Shown here in pieces: positions 8,756 through 17,053 of a stretch of 64,000 nt of DNA (its first letter is position 1; every line of letters starts with the position of its first letter). The position numbers and the translations under genes were made by a program. The DNA lies in contig NZ_JAFCJJ010000003.1 of assembly GCF_018131015.1 (NCBI RefSeq), positions 186,001-250,000 on the forward strand, in the 5' to 3' direction. The notes beneath the pieces were generated by a model. It was not told the origin of the DNA. It saw nothing but the letters and a program-made list of their open reading frames with translations, and made no database searches. The DNA comes from Bradyrhizobium diazoefficiens (GTDB taxonomy: Bacteria > Pseudomonadota > Alphaproteobacteria > Rhizobiales > Xanthobacteraceae).

Positions 8756-10276
8756 TCAGGTTGGGATGTCGCCGGCGATCTGCTGGATCTTGATGACGAC
8801 GAACTCGGCGGGTTTCAGCGGCGCAAAGCCGACGATGATGTTGACGATGCCGAGATTGATGTCGGCCTGCGTCGTCGTCTCGCGGTCGCATTTGACGAAA
8901 TAGGCGTCGCGCGGCGTGCGGCCCTGGAATGCACCCTGGCGGAACAGCCCCTGCATGAAGGCGCCGATGTTGAGCCTGATCTGCGCCCAGAGCGGCTCGT
9001 CGTTGGGCTCGAACACCACCCATTGCGTGCCGCGATAGAGGCTCTCCTCCAGGAACAGCGCCATGCGCCGCACCGGCACATATTTCCACTCCGACCCGCG
9101 GTCGTTCTGGCCGTGCAGCGTGCGCGCGCCCCAGACCACGTTGCCGTAGACCGGAAGGGTGCGCAGGCAGTTGATGCCGAGCGGGTTGAGCTGGCCGTTC
9201 TCGGCATCGCTCAGGGTCAGCGCGAAGCCGACGGCGCCGTTGACGCTGGCGTCACTCCCGGCCGGCGCCTTCCAGACCCCGCGCGTGGCGTCGGTCCGGG
9301 CATAGACGCCGGCAACGAAGCCGCAGGGCGGAAAGTCGCGGACCATGCCGGATTGCAGCGGGTCGGACTGCATCGCCCAGGGATAGTACAGTGCGGAGAA
9401 GTTGCCGTCGGAGCCGGTCAGGCCAGCCTCGCCGCCGCTGCCGCTCATGTTGGCGACCGTTTCGCCCTGGAGACTGTCGACGATCAGGAAGGCGCGCCTT
9501 GCGTGGCAACGTTGTTGCAGCTTGGCCAGGGCACCTTGAGTTGTTGCGTTGGTGTTGGTGAGACCGGGGATGCAAACCAGGTTGAACAGGTCGATACGGT
9601 CGACGATGCCGCCGGTCGCGAACAGCGGATCGATCGCGCTGACGAACGGGCCGTCATTGGCACCGAGAACCGTGCCTTCGAATCCGCCCGAAAATGGCTT
9701 CGTGGCCGGGGTCGGCACCGTCGCAGATGCGGTTTTCAGCTTGTCCATGAAGGCGGAGCGGCCATTGACGACGCCCGGCGCCCAGCGCGGATCGGTCTTG
9801 CTCATCGACAGATCCTGGAACGTCTCGACGATGTTGGTGCTGGGCGCAGGGCCCATGACGTCGAGCCGGAAGCGGGTGCTGTCGTCGGCGCGCAGCGTCA
9901 GCTTGACGCTGTAGGAATGGGCCCATTGGCCCGGCGAGCTCGCTTCAATACTGAGGTCGTTGATCGCGCAGGTCGCGGTCTTGGCGTCGTTTGCGGGCGT
10001 CCCTGAATTGAACAGCGCGATCCGCACGACGTAGGCGTCGCTGCCGCCATTGTCGAAGAAGTGGCGCACGGCGTAACCGAGAAAGGAGCGGCGGTCGAGC
10101 CCGCCATAGGTCCTCTCGTAGTCGGCGAAGCTCGAGATCCGCACCGCGCGATCGACGGGGCCGCGCGGCGCCCAGCCGATGAACAGCGCGATCGATGTCG
10201 CCACCCCCGAGATCGAACGCACGCCGCTGGGGATTTCCTCGATATAGACGCCGGGTTGCAGAAGGGCTGATGGCAT
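8756..10276 (-). CDS. Contractile tail sheath protein
   Basis: A 506-residue protein from the ATG at 10274-10276. It polymerises around the inner tube and contracts to drive injection. The N-terminus LLQPGVYIEEIPSGVRSI is the standard sheath opening, followed by GVATSIALFIGWAPRGP and FFDNGGSDAYVVRI. The C-terminus holds RRMALFLEESLYRGTQWVVFEPNDEPLWAQIRLNI, GAFQGRTPRDAYFVKCD and PAEFVVIKIQQIAG, the conserved C-terminal sheath domain. Length fits eCIS sheaths, and only one sheath gene is visible. It opens the structural operon that runs on the minus strand to the window edge. Confidence 0.95.
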   Translation of the reverse strand: MPSALLQPGVYIEEIPSGVRSISGVATSIALFIGWAPRGPVDRAVRISSFADYERTYGGLDRRSFLGYAVRHFFDNGGSDAYVVRIALFNSGTPANDAKTATCAINDLSIEASSPGQWAHSYSVKLTLRADDSTRFRLDVMGPAPSTNIVETFQDLSMSKTDPRWAPGVVNGRSAFMDKLKTASATVPTPATKPFSGGFEGTVLGANDGPFVSAIDPLFATGGIVDRIDLFNLVCIPGLTNTNATTQGALAKLQQRCHARRAFLIVDSLQGETVANMSGSGGEAGLTGSDGNFSALYYPWAMQSDPLQSGMVRDFPPCGFVAGVYARTDATRGVWKAPAGSDASVNGAVGFALTLSDAENGQLNPLGINCLRTLPVYGNVVWGARTLHGQNDRGSEWKYVPVRRMALFLEESLYRGTQWVVFEPNDEPLWAQIRLNIGAFMQGLFRQGAFQGRTPRDAYFVKCDRETTTQADINLGIVNIIVGFAPLKPAEFVVIKIQQIAGDIPT

Positions 10277-10309
10277 GTCGGCTCCTGTGGGTTGGCGGTC
10301 GCTATCGCG

Positions 10310-10747
10310 CTAGACCGCAACGATGTCCTTGCGTGGCCTTCGCGCGCGCCTCTGGCGCGGCCTGCGCCGGGCGCCGGTCGAATCGCGGATCGCTTGCGAC
10401 AGCGTCTCCGCCGTGATGTCGGCGATGAGGGTGCGGTGGGGCCGCAGCTCGTACAGCGCGCCGCTTTCGCCGCCCGCGACGATGGTCAGCACCTTCATCC
10501 GCGGCCGGCTACGCAAGAGATGGGAAAGGCTGTCGCGCTCGTCCGGCGCTTTCTGCACCACCAAGAGGACGTCGGCGCGGGTGCGTCGGGCCTCCGCCAC
10601 GAGATTAGCGTCGTCGATCGTGCCGACCACGGCCAACTCCGGATCCTTCGCGACAGCATGCTCCAGAATATCGGTCATCAGCCTCGGGAATCCCGCAATG
10701 AGGATGCGTCTCTGTCGCAATGGCCACCTTTGCCACGAGGCTTGCAC
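10310..10747 (-). CDS. Degenerate receiver-domain protein upstream of the tail sheath gene
   Basis: A 145-residue frame opening with GTG at 10745-10747. A TTG at 10720 is an alternative, and no strong ribosome site decides between them. The RRILIAGFPRLMTDILEHAV stretch and the LVAEARRTRADVLLVVQKAPDE stretch have the strand-helix order of a response-regulator receiver. However, the acidic pair is missing and the phospho-acceptor position reads LLVVQK instead of LLDxxMP. The C-terminus is a highly basic tail (RRRPRQRRARRPRKD) with no DNA-binding domain. It sits 33 bases before the sheath gene on the same strand. Inference: a non-phosphorylated regulator or docking protein of the injection system. 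Confidence 0.55.
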   Translation of the reverse strand: MQASWQRWPLRQRRILIAGFPRLMTDILEHAVAKDPELAVVGTIDDANLVAEARRTRADVLLVVQKAPDERDSLSHLLRSRPRMKVLTIVAGGESGALYELRPHRTLIADITAETLSQAIRDSTGARRRPRQRRARRPRKDIVAV

Positions 10748-10921
10748 AAGACGCGGCGGCGCGATTGAGCCAAAGGGTTCAGGAAGGATTTACTCCGATG
10801 GTCCGGACCATGCGCGGCGCCCGGGAGACGATGCGGGAGAGGAGCGCAGCGGCCGGGCGGCGCGCCAATTTGCCCCGGATCGGGCTTGCGCGCGGGACGG
10901 AAGGATCTAGACCGGAAGATC

Positions 10922-11674
10922 CTAGCGGATCTGAACCCGTGCGGGCTGCGGCGTGGAGGCCGCGTTCAGATGTTTGCCGATCTCGCCGCGACGGCGAATC
11001 TGCAACTTGCTGAGCACATTGTGCATGTGGTTCTTGACGGTCGAATTGCGGATCCGCAAGGCGCGCGCGATCTCCTTGTTGGAGAGGCCCTCGCCGACAC
11101 AGCGAATGATCTCGTGCTCGCGCGGCGTCAGCGTGTCGATGCCGGTGGCCGGCTCTCGCACCGCCGCCTGCGCCGACAACCGCGCCAGCCGGCCGAACAA
11201 GGCGGCGGCGACCCTGGGCGAGCACACGAGCTCGTCGCGCATCGCATTGTGGATGGCGGCGACGACGTCAGCGATCGAGCCGTCGCGCAGCACGAAGCCG
11301 GAGACGCCGGCCTCGGCGCAGGCGAGGATATCGTGCTCGACCTCGGCGACCGCGATGGCCACGACCTTCAGCCGCTCCGAGACGGCGCGGCAGGCCGCCG
11401 ATTGCCGCAATCCCTGCGGTGTCGCGATGTCGACCAGCAGCAATTCTGCACCGCTGTCGACGACCCGCGCCGGTGGCGTCGCGAGGTCACCGCATCCGAC
11501 GACATGGAGCGATGCCTGTCGCGACAGGCATGAGCTCAGCCCATCGCAAAGCAGGCGTACGTCACTGAGGATGAAGACGCTGACCGGCGAGGAACCGAGG
11601 CTCTCGGACCGTGCGGGTGATGCGGAATAGGGCGAGGTCTCCTGCCCGGCCGGGTACGACGCGTTGGACGACAT
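10922..11674 (-). CDS. LuxR/NarL-type response regulator next to the injection system
   Basis: A 250-residue protein from the ATG at 11672-11674. After a Ser-rich N-terminal extension of about 30 residues, residues 31-145 form a receiver domain with Asp38 in the acidic pocket and Asp82 (LLLVDIATP) as likely phospho-acceptor. The usual Lys near residue 130 is Arg. Residues 181-236 are a GerE/LuxR helix-turn-helix (LTPREHEIIRCVGEGLSNKEIARALRI...STVKNHMHNVLSKL). No sensor kinase is adjacent. It is transcribed toward the sheath operon with 174 bases between it and the degenerate receiver gene, so it may control injection-system expression. That link is inferred from proximity. Confidence 0.8.
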   Translation of the reverse strand: MSSNASYPAGQETSPYSASPARSESLGSSPVSVFILSDVRLLCDGLSSCLSRQASLHVVGCGDLATPPARVVDSGAELLLVDIATPQGLRQSAACRAVSERLKVVAIAVAEVEHDILACAEAGVSGFVLRDGSIADVVAAIHNAMRDELVCSPRVAAALFGRLARLSAQAAVREPATGIDTLTPREHEIIRCVGEGLSNKEIARALRIRNSTVKNHMHNVLSKLQIRRRGEIGKHLNAASTPQPARVQIR

Positions 11675-11923
11675 GCCTGCCTCCCGATTGCCAAATTACA
11701 ACCGTGTTGCCGCCGCGCCCAAAAGAAAGTCATCAAGATCAAATAGTTGTATCTTTAATAGCTTTCCCCTTGAAATTGAGTATCGCGCGTTTTGGGAACT
11801 CTGACAAGCATCGACATCGCGCGCGGGAAGTGCCCGGGCATTTCGACGCATGTGAAGCAGTCGAGTTGACAGGCGCCGAGTTCAGGTCACCGGAGATGCA
11901 AGTGCAAGTTGTTGTGACCCGCC

Positions 11924-13942
11924 TCAGGCGACGATTTTGGCCCCGCGTGCCGCGGTGCCGTCGAGGCGTTGCCGCTCCCTCGCGAGATGGTCACCGATCG
12001 CGTCGAGCCGCATCGGCTTCGCGAAATAATAACCCTGGATGAAATCGCAGCCGAGGCGGCGCAGGGTATCGAGCTGGGCGCGGGTCTCGACGCCCTCGAC
12101 GACGCAGGCGATCTCCATGTCGTCGCACAGGCCCGTGAGCGACTTGATGATCTTGTGACTGACCGGATTGTCGTTGATGTCGGCCACGAAGCTGCGGTCG
12201 ATCTTCAGCTTGTCGAGCGGCAGGCGGTGGACGTGGCTCAGCGAGGAGTAGCCGGTTCCGAAATCGTCCAGCGAGATGCCGCAGCCCATCGCCTTCAACG
12301 CGGTGATCGATTGCTGCGCGCGCACGAAGTCGAAGGTGACGGCGGTCTCGGTGATCTCGAAATCGATCCGGCGCGGTGACAGGCCGCTGTTCTCGATGAT
12401 CGTGATCAGGGGCAGGATGCCGTCGGGCGAGCAGATGTCGTGGGCGGACAGGTTGAACGACAGGCGGATGTCGTCGGGCCAGGTCTTCGCGGTTGCGAGC
12501 GCGCGAATCAGGAGCGCCTGCGTCAGCGGGCGGATCAGGCCGATGCGTTCGGCGGCGGGAATGAAATCGGCGGGCGAGACCAGACCGAGTAGAGGGCTGT
12601 GCCAGCGCGACAGAACCTCGAACCCGGCGGTGCGCTCGCTCATGGCGTCGACGATCGGCTGGAACACGAGATCCATCTCGGCGTCGAAATCGCAGCTGCG
12701 CAACAGGTTCTCGATCACGCCGCGGCTGCGAATCTCGGCCTCGAGCTCGCTGGAGAAGATCACGGTCTGGCCGCGGAGAAACCGCTTGGCATGGTAGAGC
12801 GAATAGTCGGCGCATTCATAGAGCGCCTCGGCGCTCGTGGCCGAACGCGGGAACACCGCAAAGCCGATCGAGCAGGACAGCCCGCTATGGGCGGTGTCGA
12901 ACTGGTAGGGCAGCTTGACCTGGTCGCCGATGCGTTCGCCGAGCCGGAGCAGATCCGCGTCTTCCGGGTCGCCGCACACGACGAGACCGAACTCGTCGCC
13001 GCCGAGCCGGGCGAACTCCACCCGCTGCGGGCCGAAGCCCTCGCAGACCTCGCGGATGCGCCGGCCCGCCTCGATCAGGACGCGGTCGCCGACGGTATGC
13101 CCGTAATTGTCGTTGATCGGCTTGAAGCCGTCGAGGTCGATGATCCCGACCGCGACGCAGACACCCCTGCGCTCGGCATCCGTGAAGGCGCTCGACAACT
13201 CGGCGAAGAAGCGGCGGCGGTTCGGCAGCTCGGTCAGGGCGTCGAGATTGGCGAGGCGGAAATTCTCGTCCGAGAGCGCCTGCGTTGCGGTCTGCTGCGC
13301 GAGCAGCGACTTGCGGCTGGAGATGAGGTCGGCGAAATCGCGATAGTAGATGAACAGAACGGTCACCACGGCGCCGGTTACAAGCAGATTGTTGACCGCC
13401 ATCGCCTTCAGCGTCGGTTCGCCGGTGGCATAGAAGAACAGCACATAGGGCACGTCGACGACCAGGGTGACGATCAGTGCCGTCGAGCGCAGATGCATCA
13501 GCGAGAAGATGCAGCCGATCACCGTCACCGCCATGTAGAAGGCGACCTGGCTCTTGGCGAAGGGGTCGCCGTAAGGGTAGAGCGCGAAGGACCAGGCCGT
13601 GAAGCCGACCGTGATAGGCAGTGACAGCCAGTTGGTTGCGCGCAGATTGCTAAGGATGTCGGCATCGCTGCGCACGCAATGGCGCTGGCGCAGCCACCAC
13701 AGGGTCCGAAGCATCCCCACCATCGACAATACGCTCGGCACCCAGATCGCCAGCCAGTCCGGCGCCACGTTCACATGGGTATAGGCCACCGCGATCGTGT
13801 TGCTGATCAGGATGAAATAGAGCAGCGGGATCTGCTTGGAGAAGGCGTCGAACTGCGCGCGGGTCAGGTCCGGGTCGTCGGCCGGCACGCGAAAAAGCCG
13901 CACCGCGGCTACGAAGCGAGATCTCAAATCGACGACAGGCAT
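11924..13942 (-). CDS. Membrane-anchored GGDEF-EAL cyclic-di-GMP turnover protein
   Basis: A 672-residue protein from the ATG at 13940-13942. The N-terminal ~215 residues contain about five or six hydrophobic segments and no recognisable sensor fold. The GGDEF domain follows (about 235-400): DALTELPNRRRF, GIIDLDGFKPINDNYGH and an intact LGGDEF active-site loop. The EAL domain covers about 415-660. Its signature reads EVL in GFEVLSRW, with ETAVTF, DDFGTGYSS, KIDRSFV and the final EGVET and QGYYFAKPM motifs present, so phosphodiesterase activity is plausible. It would make and/or degrade cyclic di-GMP at the inner membrane. It is monocistronic by position, with 249 bases to the LuxR gene. Confidence 0.9.
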   Translation of the reverse strand: MPVVDLRSRFVAAVRLFRVPADDPDLTRAQFDAFSKQIPLLYFILISNTIAVAYTHVNVAPDWLAIWVPSVLSMVGMLRTLWWLRQRHCVRSDADILSNLRATNWLSLPITVGFTAWSFALYPYGDPFAKSQVAFYMAVTVIGCIFSLMHLRSTALIVTLVVDVPYVLFFYATGEPTLKAMAVNNLLVTGAVVTVLFIYYRDFADLISSRKSLLAQQTATQALSDENFRLANLDALTELPNRRRFFAELSSAFTDAERRGVCVAVGIIDLDGFKPINDNYGHTVGDRVLIEAGRRIREVCEGFGPQRVEFARLGGDEFGLVVCGDPEDADLLRLGERIGDQVKLPYQFDTAHSGLSCSIGFAVFPRSATSAEALYECADYSLYHAKRFLRGQTVIFSSELEAEIRSRGVIENLLRSCDFDAEMDLVFQPIVDAMSERTAGFEVLSRWHSPLLGLVSPADFIPAAERIGLIRPLTQALLIRALATAKTWPDDIRLSFNLSAHDICSPDGILPLITIIENSGLSPRRIDFEITETAVTFDFVRAQQSITALKAMGCGISLDDFGTGYSSLSHVHRLPLDKLKIDRSFVADINDNPVSHKIIKSLTGLCDDMEIACVVEGVETRAQLDTLRRLGCDFIQGYYFAKPMRLDAIGDHLARERQRLDGTAARGAKIVA

Positions 13943-14199
13943 GGCAATACGCGCCCCGAAACCCCTTCAAAACACGCATGATCTTGCATGGCCGGGGTAA
14001 ACGGTGTGTTAGACCGGAGGCGCGCCCGTAGACGAGTGCAGGTTGCACTCTACCGCTGGTTTGCCGATCCCGTAGAATTGGTGAGATCACATTAAGCATG
14101 CGGCATGGAACGCCGCAGGTGATTGTGCTGCGGTTCTCTCTCAGGCACGCGCGCTTCGCCGCTCCCGTAGGGAGCGTGAAGCGCAGTGCCCGTCGGTTG

Positions 14200-15087
14200 C
14201 TACTTCGCCTGCGCGAGCGCCGCCGTCTGCTTGGCGAGCTGCTTGTCGAATTCTTCGGACAAGCCGGTTGCGTAGGTGGTGAGTTCGCCCGGCTTGACGA
14301 ACGGATTCGGTGCACCGTCTTTCATCTCCGCTCGCTTGGCCTGCATGCCATAGACATCCGGATGTGGCCCGAGCAGCACGTCGATCTTCATCGCCTTGGC
14401 CTTGGCGTAGGTCGCGCGGTAGTCGTCAACGATGCCGGGATAGGTTGGCTGGCCGACCAATCGGTTCAGCGCCACCGTGCCGCTACAGAAGAACAGCACC
14501 TGGCGGTCCTGGCCGCCGTCCTTGACGGTCATCTCCCAGCTCGTGCAGCCCGGCGAATGGCCGGGCGTCGAATGCGCAGTCAGCGTGGTGTCGCCGAGCG
14601 TGACCTTGTCGCCCTCCTTAACGGCGCGATCAACCTTCACGGCAGTGAACGCGAGGTCTTCGTTCTTCTCGTCGCCCGGATAGTAGCCGCCTTCGAGCAG
14701 CGGCTTGTCGCGCTCGCCGGCAATGAGCTGTGCGCCAGTCTCCTTGATGATCTCGGCGAAGCCGCCGGTGTGGTCGAAATGCGCGTGCGTGTTGAGAATG
14801 TACTTGATGTCGGCGACCTTGAGGCCGAGCTTCGCCATGTTGTCCTTGATCATTCCGGTTGACTGAGGCATCGCCGTATCCATCAGGATCAGGCCCTGCG
14901 ATGTCTTGATGACATAAACGGCGATACCGTCGGTGCCGACGTAGTAGATGTTGTCGATCAGCCGGAATGGCTCGAATGGCGTCGTCCACTTCTGCATGAC
15001 CGCCGCCAGGAAATCCTTGACCGTCTGCGCCTGCGCAGCCGGCGCGAACAAGGTCAGAGCGCACAGCGCAGCCGTGAGCTTTCTCAT
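14200..15087 (-). CDS. Subclass B3 metallo-beta-lactamase, BJP-1-like
   Basis: A 295-residue periplasmic protein. I chose the ATG at 15085-15087, with GGGAGGA upstream, over an in-frame ATG 14 codons earlier. A signal peptide ends near AQAQTVKDF. The B3 zinc site is visible: HAHFDH (His101, His103, Asp105, His106), His177 in PGHSPGCTSW and His242 in LGPHPDVYG. The sequence resembles, from memory, BJP-1 of Bradyrhizobium along its whole length, including YVGTDGIAVYVIKTSQGLILMDTAMPQS. The expected reaction is hydrolysis of the beta-lactam ring, including carbapenems. BJP-1 is reported as a chromosomal enzyme, which fits the lack of mobile elements here. The esterase gene is divergent, with a 268-base shared upstream region. 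Confidence 0.9.
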   Translation of the reverse strand: MRKLTAALCALTLFAPAAQAQTVKDFLAAVMQKWTTPFEPFRLIDNIYYVGTDGIAVYVIKTSQGLILMDTAMPQSTGMIKDNMAKLGLKVADIKYILNTHAHFDHTGGFAEIIKETGAQLIAGERDKPLLEGGYYPGDEKNEDLAFTAVKVDRAVKEGDKVTLGDTTLTAHSTPGHSPGCTSWEMTVKDGGQDRQVLFFCSGTVALNRLVGQPTYPGIVDDYRATYAKAKAMKIDVLLGPHPDVYGMQAKRAEMKDGAPNPFVKPGELTTYATGLSEEFDKQLAKQTAALAQAK

Positions 15088-15355
15088 GATGGTCCTCCCG
15101 AGCTCTGTTGTCGTCCCGATCGCACGCAACGCCCGCGCGCTTCGAGTGGCCGCAGGCTAAGAGCTGGGAAACAGGGCGGCAACGGTCTCGCGCCCGCAAA
15201 TTTTCGTGCCTGGTGCGGAATAAGGGTGCCCGTCTGGTTTTAGCGCGGAGGCCATTGTTGCAGCGCGGCCGGCCGGCGTTTGACCGCGTGCGAGCGGGCC
15301 GCCATACTTCGCCCCAAGACGAGCCGGCAAGGCTCGCCAGCAACGGGGAGCTGAA

Positions 15356-16684
15356 ATGACCAGTTCAATGTCAGTCCATGCGGGGACGCTGATTTCACTC
15401 GTCTCCCTCGCTTCGGTTGCCAGCTCCATTGCCATGGCGCAGCCGGCCTGCGTGACCCAGAACATGGTCGTTCCACCCGGTGCCAACACGACCGACAGGA
15501 CAGCACCCTTCTTCATCGACACGACGGGTCTCGACTTCAAGACGGCGCCGCCGACACGCGATCCTTCGAACCCCAACTATCCGCGTGCGACCGAATTGCC
15601 CGATGCAACGTTGCCCCCGCCGGGCGCCGAAGGCAATTTCATCATCGGCCCGACCCACAATCCCGCGCCGGAGACCATCGTAAAAGAGGGCGTGCCACGT
15701 GGCGCGACAAAATCCTTCACGCTGACCTCGAAGGAGAGCGCGATCTACAATCCCGGCCTGATCCGTGACGACGCGCCCGGCTGCAACAATTCCTCGATCA
15801 TGACGACCGTGACCACGCCCGACGACAAGTCGCACATGCTCGTGACCACCAGTCATCCCGGCATCTGGTCGCGCACGATCGACGTCTACGTTCCGGCGCA
15901 ATATGTCCGCGGCAGCGAGGCGCCGTTCATCGTGGTCGGCGACGGCGGCTCCACCGCCTACAAGGATCTCGCCGTCACGCTCGACAATCTGATCGCGCAG
16001 CGCCGTGTGCCGCCGATGATCGCGATCCAGATCGGCAACGGCGGCCAGGACGCGCAGGGCAGCCAGCGCGGCCGCGAATATGACGCGGTGTCGGGCACCT
16101 ATGCCCAGTTCGTCGAGCGCGAGGTGTTGCCGCTGGTCGAAAAGAACGCCGATGTCAGGCTCACCAAAAATCCCGACGGACGCGCGACCATGGGGTTGAG
16201 CTCGAGTGGGGCCGCCGCCTTCACCATGGCGTGGTTCTATCCCGATCTCTACCGCCGCGTGCTGGCCTTCTCGCCCACGATGGTCAACCAGCAATGGCCG
16301 CACGATCCGTCGCTGCGCGGCGGGGCCTGGGAATATCACAGCGCATGGACGGGGCCGGCCGGCCCGAACCTCATTTCGAAGGCCGGCGTGCTGACGCCGG
16401 CCGATCCGCCCGGCGTGCCGCTGATCGTCGCCGCGCCGACCAAGCCGATCCGCTTCTGGTTCTTCGGTGGCGACCAGGACCTGTTCTATCCGAACCCCAC
16501 CATTCCCGACGGCATGCACGACTGGACCTTGTCCAACGCGCTGATGGCGAAGGTGCTGGCGGAGAAAGGATACCACTACCAGTTCCTGTTCGTGCGCAAC
16601 GCCAAGCACGTCGATCGGCCGACGATCGCGCAAACGCTGCCTGCGGCGCTGGAGTGGATCTGGAAGGACTATCCGATTCCCTGA
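15356..16684 (+). CDS. Secreted esterase-D/Fes-like alpha/beta hydrolase
   Basis: A 442-residue protein with a GGGGAG ribosome site before the ATG at 15356. A signal peptide (hydrophobic segment at about 10-28, cleavage near AMAQPA) indicates export. The N-terminal ~150 residues are Pro/Thr-rich and may be a beta-sandwich. The catalytic part has IDVYVPAQYV, PFIVVGDGG, and GREYDAVSGTYAQFVEREVLPLVEK, typical of the putative esterase family. The nucleophile motif GLSSSG puts Ser at about 282. The WFFGGDQDLFYPN segment would hold the Asp and AKHVDRP the His. The substrate is not known; enterochelin or carbohydrate esters are possible. Convergent with the TonB remnant, only 22 bases away. Confidence 0.75.
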   Translation: MTSSMSVHAGTLISLVSLASVASSIAMAQPACVTQNMVVPPGANTTDRTAPFFIDTTGLDFKTAPPTRDPSNPNYPRATELPDATLPPPGAEGNFIIGPTHNPAPETIVKEGVPRGATKSFTLTSKESAIYNPGLIRDDAPGCNNSSIMTTVTTPDDKSHMLVTTSHPGIWSRTIDVYVPAQYVRGSEAPFIVVGDGGSTAYKDLAVTLDNLIAQRRVPPMIAIQIGNGGQDAQGSQRGREYDAVSGTYAQFVEREVLPLVEKNADVRLTKNPDGRATMGLSSSGAAAFTMAWFYPDLYRRVLAFSPTMVNQQWPHDPSLRGGAWEYHSAWTGPAGPNLISKAGVLTPADPPGVPLIVAAPTKPIRFWFFGGDQDLFYPNPTIPDGMHDWTLSNALMAKVLAEKGYHYQFLFVRNAKHVDRPTIAQTLPAALEWIWKDYPIP

Positions 16685-16706
16685 GCGCGATCTTGGCGCG
16701 GAGCGC

Positions 16707-16991
16707 CTAGCGTCCGATCGTCACGCCCGCGGTCGAACGCATGGCGTCCCTCAGGCTCGTCGCGTGCTTGTCGTCGAGGACCTGTCGGGTCAGCACACTG
16801 GTCTGGCCGGGCGTGTTGAGGATGGTCTCGCCGCGCGAGGAGGAAAGCCGGTCGGCCTTGTAGGGCGTCGCTGGAGCAGCGGCGGGCGCCGTCTGGGGTG
16901 CGTGGCGCGGCCGCTTGCTGGAGGCGGCAAACGCTCCGTGCGAAACGCAGAGGGCCGCGATCACGACCAGGCGCAATGATGTTGAGGGCAT
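16707..16991 (-). pseudogene. N-terminal remnant of a TonB-dependent receptor
   Basis: A 94-codon frame from the ATG at 16989-16991 with GGAGG just upstream. It begins with a signal peptide (LVVIAALCVSHGAFA) and a Pro/Ala linker. It then enters what looks like the start of a TonB-receptor plug: ETILNTPGQTSVLTRQVLDDKHATSLRDAMRSTAGVTIGR. In intact receptors of about 700 residues this stretch is followed by the rest of the plug and the 22-strand barrel. Here a TAG follows at once and the esterase gene lies directly beyond, so the barrel has been lost. It could still be a short exported protein. The clean end right after VTIGR makes deletion the simpler reading. Confidence 0.62.
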
Positions 16992-17053
16992 GCGACCTCC
17001 CATGGTGCGGGACGCCAGCCTAGCACATTGCATCGGCCGTCGCAGCGCAAGGA

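Noticed and set aside
8468..10006. A 512-codon plus-strand frame opposite tube and sheath genes
   Set aside because: Antisense to the best-supported structural genes; low-complexity composition only.
1..10276. Type VI secretion or prophage as explanation of the tail genes
   Set aside because: No TssB/TssC pair, ClpV or membrane-complex genes, and no capsid, portal or terminase genes in view. The DUF4255, AAA+ and DUF4157 combination is specific to extracellular-type contractile systems.
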